From: JAITVB01 sp031553805
Lineage (GTDB): Bacteria; Bacteroidota; Bacteroidia; Bacteroidales; Rikenellaceae
DNA: 64,000 nt
Reading direction: 5' to 3'
Assembly: GCA_031553805.1 (NCBI GenBank)
Contig: JAVBLC010000005.1
Coordinates: forward strand, 186,001 to 250,000
Positions 59,296 through 64,000 of the stretch are shown here, one piece after another. The translations under genes and the position numbers were made by a program. The notes under the pieces are model-generated. The model made no database searches. It saw nothing but the letters and a program-made list of their open reading frames with translations, and had not been told where the DNA came from. Position 1 is the stretch's first letter, and every line of letters begins with the position of its first letter.

Positions 59296-61191
59296 TTATT
59301 TCTTCTGGTTTTTCTGGCGTTCGACTTGGGCTTGCTGCTGACGCATCGCATCCTCGTAACGCTGCATAAACTTCGATTTCTTCTTCGGTTTCTTGGCATT
59401 CTCCTTCATTTTCCGATGGAGTTTTTCTTCATTCACCAAATAGCGGAAACCATAGGTCTGCCCGACGGTGATCAGCGTCGAAAGCGTGTAGTAGTAGCTC
59501 AACCCGCTCGAGTAGTTGTTGAACCACACGACCATCATCAGCGGCATCATATAGAGCATCATAAACTTCATCCCGGCCATCTGGGGCGTCGTCCCGGCGG
59601 TTTGGTTGTACGAAACGCGCGAGCTAATGACCATCACCACCGCCATCAGCAGCGTGAACAGGCTCACGTGGTCACCGTAGAGAGGAATATTGAACGGCAG
59701 GTTCAGGATGCTGTCGTAGGACGACAGGTCATCGGCCCACAGGAACGACTCGCCCCGAAGCTCGATCGACGCCGGGAAGAACCGGAACATCGCGATCAGG
59801 ATCGGAAACTGGATCAGCAGCGGGATGCACCCGCCCAGAGGACTTACCCCTGCCTTGCTGTATAACTCCATCGTGGCCTGCTGTTTCTTGGTCGCCTGCT
59901 CCGGTTTTGGGAATTTTTTGTTAATCTCCTCGATCTCGGGTTTCAGCAGGCGCATCTTGGCCGTCGACAGGTAAGACTTGTAGGTCAGCGGGCTGATGAT
60001 AATCTTCAGCAGGACTGTCAGGATAAAGATGATCAACCCGAAACTATTGATCGTCTTGCTCAGGAAGTCAAACACCGGGATGACGATCAGGCGGTTGATC
60101 CACCCCACCATCCATCCGCCGAGCGGGATCACTCGCTGGAAGCCCAGGTCATACTGTTTGAGCACATTGAACTTGTTCGGCCCGAAGTAGAAATGGAAAG
60201 CGTATTCCTTGGTCTGCGGCGCATAGGGAATTGTCAGCTGGGCCTGGAATTTTTTGACATAGCCCGAACCGGCAGGATACGTTTCCGTGCGGATCGCCCC
60301 ATTCTGGAAAGCGTCCTCGGCGACGATGATCGACGAGAAGAATTGCTGTTTGAACCCAATCCACTTCACGCGCGACTTGATCGACTCCTCTTTGGTGCCG
60401 GTCGAGCGCAGGCCTATTTCCTCCAACGACTGGTATTCGTCGGGATACATATAGGTAATCGAAGTGTAATTGTTTTCATTATCAAAACCCTTTTCGTTTT
60501 GGAAACCGCTGTTCTCCCAACGGATCAGGAAATCGGACTGGTTCTGTGCGATCTGTCGTTCCATGCCTACCAGACGCACGTTGAAGTCGATCATGTAATC
60601 GTCCGGGCGGATCGTGTAGAGGTATTCGATATACGCAGCTGAGTCGGCGTAAAGGCGCATGGCGAACTCCTGCGCCCCCCCCTGGCCGGTCACCGTCAGG
60701 TTGTCCGGGAAAACGGGCGTAAAATAGAAGTCCGACGTATTGATCTGGCTGCCGGTAAAGAACGACAGGTCAAATTTCGAAGACGCCTCGTCGAACAGGT
60801 AAAGCGGCTCGCCGTTGTAGCGTTTATAGTCCTTGAGCATCACGGTCGCCACGCGCCCGCCCTTGTTCGAGAATTTGACCGCCATCACGTCATTTTCGAC
60901 CGTGTAGAATTGCTCGACGCCCTGCAACGATTCGTACATGCCGCCCAGCGACGAGGCCAGCTGTTGCTGGTATGTGTCGCGAGCCACGCTATCCTGTTGC
61001 TGTTGCATCGCGCTTTCCGGAACGGGCAGCTTGGCCAACGAGTCGGTCACCCGTTCGAGGCGCACGCGCTCGATCGAATCCTGTACGCGTTTTTCGTCGT
61101 TGAGTTTGTTTTGTTGGTTTGAGTTATACCACGAGAATCCAAAGAGGATGATCCCGATGACGACCAACCCAATGATTGATTTTTTATCCAT
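59296..61191 (-). CDS. yidC: Membrane protein insertase YidC
   Basis: 631 aa. One N-terminal transmembrane segment (SIIGLVVIGIILFGFSW), a large periplasmic domain (about 30-350: FYTVENDVMAVKFSNKGGRV), then the catalytic membrane core (about 365-590: ISPLTYKSYLSTAKMRLLKP; GGCIPLLIQFPILIAMFRFF; YYTLSTLITVGQTYGFRYLV) and a basic tail. Inserts membrane proteins with or without SecYEG. It lies 6 bp from pyrG. Confidence 0.95.
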   Translation of the reverse strand: MDKKSIIGLVVIGIILFGFSWYNSNQQNKLNDEKRVQDSIERVRLERVTDSLAKLPVPESAMQQQQDSVARDTYQQQLASSLGGMYESLQGVEQFYTVENDVMAVKFSNKGGRVATVMLKDYKRYNGEPLYLFDEASSKFDLSFFTGSQINTSDFYFTPVFPDNLTVTGQGGAQEFAMRLYADSAAYIEYLYTIRPDDYMIDFNVRLVGMERQIAQNQSDFLIRWENSGFQNEKGFDNENNYTSITYMYPDEYQSLEEIGLRSTGTKEESIKSRVKWIGFKQQFFSSIIVAEDAFQNGAIRTETYPAGSGYVKKFQAQLTIPYAPQTKEYAFHFYFGPNKFNVLKQYDLGFQRVIPLGGWMVGWINRLIVIPVFDFLSKTINSFGLIIFILTVLLKIIISPLTYKSYLSTAKMRLLKPEIEEINKKFPKPEQATKKQQATMELYSKAGVSPLGGCIPLLIQFPILIAMFRFFPASIELRGESFLWADDLSSYDSILNLPFNIPLYGDHVSLFTLLMAVVMVISSRVSYNQTAGTTPQMAGMKFMMLYMMPLMMVVWFNNYSSGLSYYYTLSTLITVGQTYGFRYLVNEEKLHRKMKENAKKPKKKSKFMQRYEDAMRQQQAQVERQKNQKK

Positions 61192-61197
61192 TATCGG

Positions 61198-62832
61198 TTA
61201 TTTCTTTTTTTCGCAATGGGCCATCGCGGCCTTGACAAACGACACGAAGAGCGGATGCGGACTGGCCACAGTGCTCTTGTATTCGGGGTGAAACTGCACG
61301 CCCACGTACCACGGGTGGTTTTCGATCTCGACGATCTCGACCAGGTTGGTGTCGGGGTTGATCCCGACGGGTTTCATCCCTGCCTTTTTGAATTCGTCGA
61401 TGTAGTGGTTGTTGAATTCGAAACGGTGGCGGTGGCGTTCGTTGATCTCGGTAGTGCCGTAGGCTTCGAACGATTTCGAACGCTTGTCGGTCAGCGTGCA
61501 GGGGTAAGAACCGAGACGCATCGTGCCGCCTTTTTCGGTCACGTTTTTCTGCTCTTCCATCAGGTCGATCACCGGGTGGCTGGTCGGGGCATCCATTTCG
61601 GTCGAGTTGGCATCCTTGTAGCCGAGCACGTTGCGGGCGAATTCAACCACGCAGCACTGCATCCCGAGGCAAATCCCCAAAAACGGGACGTTGCGGGTGC
61701 GCGCAAATTCGGCCGCGAGGATTTTTCCGTCGATCCCCCGGTTACCGAAGCCGGGAGCCACGAGGATCCCGCATTTGCTGCCGAGCACTTCCTCGATGTT
61801 TCCGGCGTTGAGTTGCTCGGAATTGACGTATTCCAGGCGCACTTTCGTGTGGTTCGTCGCTCCGGCGTGGATAAACGACTCGACGATCGACTTGTAGGCA
61901 TCGGGCAGCTCGGTGTATTTACCGACCAGGGCCACTTCGACTTCCGATTTCGGATGTTTGATATTGTCGACAAATTTTTTCCATTGGTCGAGGTCGGGCT
62001 TCTGGTCGGCAGGCAGGTTGAGCTTGCGCAGGGCCACCAGGTCAAGTTTTTGGTCGAGCATGCGCAGCGGCACCTCGTAGATCGTCGGCACGTCGATCGA
62101 CTCGACCACTGCGTCGGGATCGACGTTGCAGAACAGGGCCACTTTCTTGCGGATCTCCTCGTTCAGCGGCTGTTCGCTGCGCAGCACGAGGATATCGGGC
62201 TGCATCCCGTTCTCGAGCAGCATTTTCACAGAGTGCTGCGTCGGTTTCGTTTTCAGCTCGCCCGAGGCCGACATATAGGGCACCAAGGTCAGGTGGACGC
62301 TCAGCGTGTTTCCAACGCCCAGATCGTAACGCAACTGGCGCACGGCCTCGATATACGGCAGGCCCTCGATGTCGCCCACCGTGCCGCCGATCTCGGTGAT
62401 CACCACGTCGTAGTGGGTCTTGCTGGCTACCAGTCTGATGCGGCGTTTGATCTCATCCGTAATGTGCGGGATCACCTGCACCGTCTTTCCTAAAAATTCG
62501 CCGCGCCGTTCGCGGTTGATCACATTCTGATAAATGCGGCCCGTGGTGACGTTGTTGGCTTTCGACGTGGGACTGTTCGTAAAACGTTCGTAGTGGCCCA
62601 GGTCGAGGTCGGCTTCCCAACCGTCGTCGGTCACGTAGCATTCGCCGTGTTCATAGGGGTTGAGCGTCCCCGGGTCGATGTTGATATACGGGTCGAGTTT
62701 CTGGTTGGTCACCGAGTAGCCTCGCGATTGCAGCAGCTTGGCCAGCGAGGCCGAGATAATCCCCTTGCCCAGCGAGGAAGCCACACCGCCGGTCACAAAG
62801 ATGTATTTTGTTTGTTTGTTCTTGGTTGTCAT
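61198..62832 (-). CDS. pyrG: CTP synthase
   Basis: 544 aa, normal length. N-terminal synthetase domain (FVTGGVASSLGKGIISASLA; LDPYINIDPGTLNPYEHGEC; EIGGTVGDIEGLPYIEAVR). Glutamine amidotransferase domain with the nucleophile Cys in FLGICLGMQCCVVEFARN and the His/Glu in VGVQFHPEYKS. Converts UTP to CTP. The next gene (yidC) is 6 bp away and the DUF349 gene 9 bp upstream; this trio is common in Bacteroidales. Confidence 0.97.
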   Translation of the reverse strand: MTTKNKQTKYIFVTGGVASSLGKGIISASLAKLLQSRGYSVTNQKLDPYINIDPGTLNPYEHGECYVTDDGWEADLDLGHYERFTNSPTSKANNVTTGRIYQNVINRERRGEFLGKTVQVIPHITDEIKRRIRLVASKTHYDVVITEIGGTVGDIEGLPYIEAVRQLRYDLGVGNTLSVHLTLVPYMSASGELKTKPTQHSVKMLLENGMQPDILVLRSEQPLNEEIRKKVALFCNVDPDAVVESIDVPTIYEVPLRMLDQKLDLVALRKLNLPADQKPDLDQWKKFVDNIKHPKSEVEVALVGKYTELPDAYKSIVESFIHAGATNHTKVRLEYVNSEQLNAGNIEEVLGSKCGILVAPGFGNRGIDGKILAAEFARTRNVPFLGICLGMQCCVVEFARNVLGYKDANSTEMDAPTSHPVIDLMEEQKNVTEKGGTMRLGSYPCTLTDKRSKSFEAYGTTEINERHRHRFEFNNHYIDEFKKAGMKPVGINPDTNLVEIVEIENHPWYVGVQFHPEYKSTVASPHPLFVSFVKAAMAHCEKKK

Positions 62833-62841
62833 ATCGGGTCG

Positions 62842-64000
62842 TTAATTTTCGCTCGGTTGGTTGTCGATCAGGTTGACTTGCTCGATCGTGGCGGCCATCT
62901 CTTCCTTGGCGCGGGCAATCTTCTCCTGCACGTCACGGATCATCGCCTCGGCGTTCTTCGACTTGGCGAAGAAACCGATGTTGTTTTCCAACAGGGCGAT
63001 GTCGGCCTCAAGCTGTTTCACCTTATTATATAGGCGGTCGCGCTCGTTGCGGATCGTGCGGCCGGCCTTGTTGTCCTTGAGGTTCGAGATCTTATCGCGG
63101 AAACGCTCAAACTTACGCTCGCGTTCATTCCCCCGTAATTTCGAGAAATGTTCGTCGATTATGGCGCGGTATTCGGCCTGGAGCTTGTCTTTCTCGCGGA
63201 TGGGCACGAAACCGATCTCCGCCCAGCGGCGTTGGAAATCCTTGAGCGTTTCGAAACCTTCCTCGCGGTCGACGATTTCGAACGCTTTTATCTCTTCCAG
63301 CAAATCGCGCTTTTTCTGCAAATTCTCGGCGTACTTGGCGTCGGTTTCCGAAAAATGTTTCGACTTGTTTTCAAAGAACGCGTCGCACGCTTTCCGGAAA
63401 CGTTTCCAAATGGCGTCGGCATGCTTGCGGGGCACGGCGCCGATCTCTTTCCATTGTTTCTGGAGGGCGATCAATTCGTCGGTCGCTTTCTTCCATTCGG
63501 TGCTCTCCTGCAAGGCTTCGGCCTGTTCACACAGGGTCTGCTTGGCCTTCAGGTTCAGGTCCATTTCCGACTTCATGCCGACGTAGAACTCGCGCTTGCT
63601 TTCGAAGAAGCGGTCGCACGCGGCGCGGAAACGTTCGTAGATCTTCGTGTTTTCTTTCTTCGGGGCGAAACCGATCGTTTTCCATACCTTTTGGATTTCG
63701 ATCAATTGTTCGGAAGCTTTTTCCCAGTCCTTTTTCGCCGTAGAAACCAGCGCCGACAACTCTTCAGTCTTGGCGCAAAGTTCCGATTTCAGGTCGAGGT
63801 TGCGGCGCTGTTCGTCCTTGATCCCCTCGAAATAATCCTGGTGGCGTTTATTGATCTTGGAACTCGCCTCGCGGAATCGCTCCCAAAGCTGTTCCTTGTA
63901 TTCGTTGGGTACCGGGCCCGCTTCGCGCCACTGTTCGTGCAACTTTTGCAGCTTGTGGAACGCCGAAATGGCCGACGGTTCGAGGATCAGCGCTTCGGCC
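62842..64000 (-). CDS. DUF349 protein, 5' part beyond the window
   Basis: The visible part has about 386 codons, and the frame stays open to 64000 with no start, so the gene is cut at its 5' end. It consists of DUF349 repeats of about 75 residues: KLHEQWREAGPVPNEYKEQL, IEIQKVWKTIGFAPKKENTK, IALQKQWKEIGAVPRKHADA and FQRRWAEIGFVPIREKD. Highly charged, helical. Members of this family are proposed to act in DNA- or RNA-associated processes but are not well defined. A Glu/Gln tail ends at IDNQPSEN. Confidence 0.9.
   Translation of the reverse strand, partial: AEALILEPSAISAFHKLQKLHEQWREAGPVPNEYKEQLWERFREASSKINKRHQDYFEGIKDEQRRNLDLKSELCAKTEELSALVSTAKKDWEKASEQLIEIQKVWKTIGFAPKKENTKIYERFRAACDRFFESKREFYVGMKSEMDLNLKAKQTLCEQAEALQESTEWKKATDELIALQKQWKEIGAVPRKHADAIWKRFRKACDAFFENKSKHFSETDAKYAENLQKKRDLLEEIKAFEIVDREEGFETLKDFQRRWAEIGFVPIREKDKLQAEYRAIIDEHFSKLRGNERERKFERFRDKISNLKDNKAGRTIRNERDRLYNKVKQLEADIALLENNIGFFAKSKNAEAMIRDVQEKIARAKEEMAATIEQVNLIDNQPSEN

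Overview
The window looks like a chromosomal segment of a Bacteroidales bacterium, most like the Alistipes/Rikenellaceae group. This rests on recognised families and signals, not on a search. Supporting signs are FimB/Mfa2-type and fimbrillin lipoproteins, a Rho with a long N-terminal extension, DUF349 next to pyrG and yidC, PorT-like and DUF3575 barrels, weak ribosome binding sites, and repeated TAnnTTTG -7 promoter elements (TATATTTG, TACCTTTG, TATCTTTG) upstream of genes on both strands. The backbone is GC-rich by eye. The fimbrial region (25-35 kb) is visibly more AT-rich.

Layout. 0-11 kb holds metabolic and housekeeping genes: malic enzyme, an orphan PD-(D/E)XK domain, acyl-CoA ligase, a ROK regulator, a GNAT, a LuxC-type acyl-CoA reductase paired with an acyltransferase-like gene, and kdsB. 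11-15 kb holds rho, miaA and an exported carboxypeptidase-regulatory-like protein. 15.1-22.8 kb holds an eight-gene same-strand operon, with a divergent exported gene beside it. It encodes four exported proteins, a zinc-ribbon membrane protein, an SPFH protein with a GYF-like domain and a proline-rich tail, a second GYF-like protein and a small membrane protein. This is the best candidate for an undescribed system in the window. 23-25 kb holds a GH28 pectinase and tRNA-Leu(UAA).

25.0-35.1 kb is a fimbrial island on the minus strand: a membrane-anchored AraC regulator, a DUF3575 barrel, a FimB/Mfa2 anchor, four fimbrillin-type lipoproteins and a LamG-bearing lipoprotein. A 26-bp near-identical repeat that resembles a tRNA-Gly 3' end flanks it, and a terminator lies beside each copy. 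35-44 kb holds DUF1003, GH3 beta-glucosidase, GH31 alpha-xylosidase with a PA14 insert, an AI-2E-type permease and an AsmA-like protein. 44-49 kb holds an AspT-like transporter flanked by two broken genes, a DoxX protein carrying a 25-cysteine repeat domain, DUF1761 and a pectinesterase. 48.8-64 kb holds membrane pyrophosphatase, tcdA, a TatD-family hydrolase, an orphan hydE, an SDR, DUF3667, HIT, RelA/SpoT, metF, yidC, pyrG and a DUF349 protein cut by the window end.

The carbohydrate enzymes (GH28, CE8, GH3, GH31) fit degradation of pectin and xyloglucan-type plant glycans, but no SusC/SusD pair is present. Intergenic DNA holds several structured repeats: a roughly 240-bp fold-back at 3.7-3.9 kb, a related terminator-like element at 8.2 kb, and three copies of a 28-32-bp hairpin motif between 48.7 and 52.6 kb.
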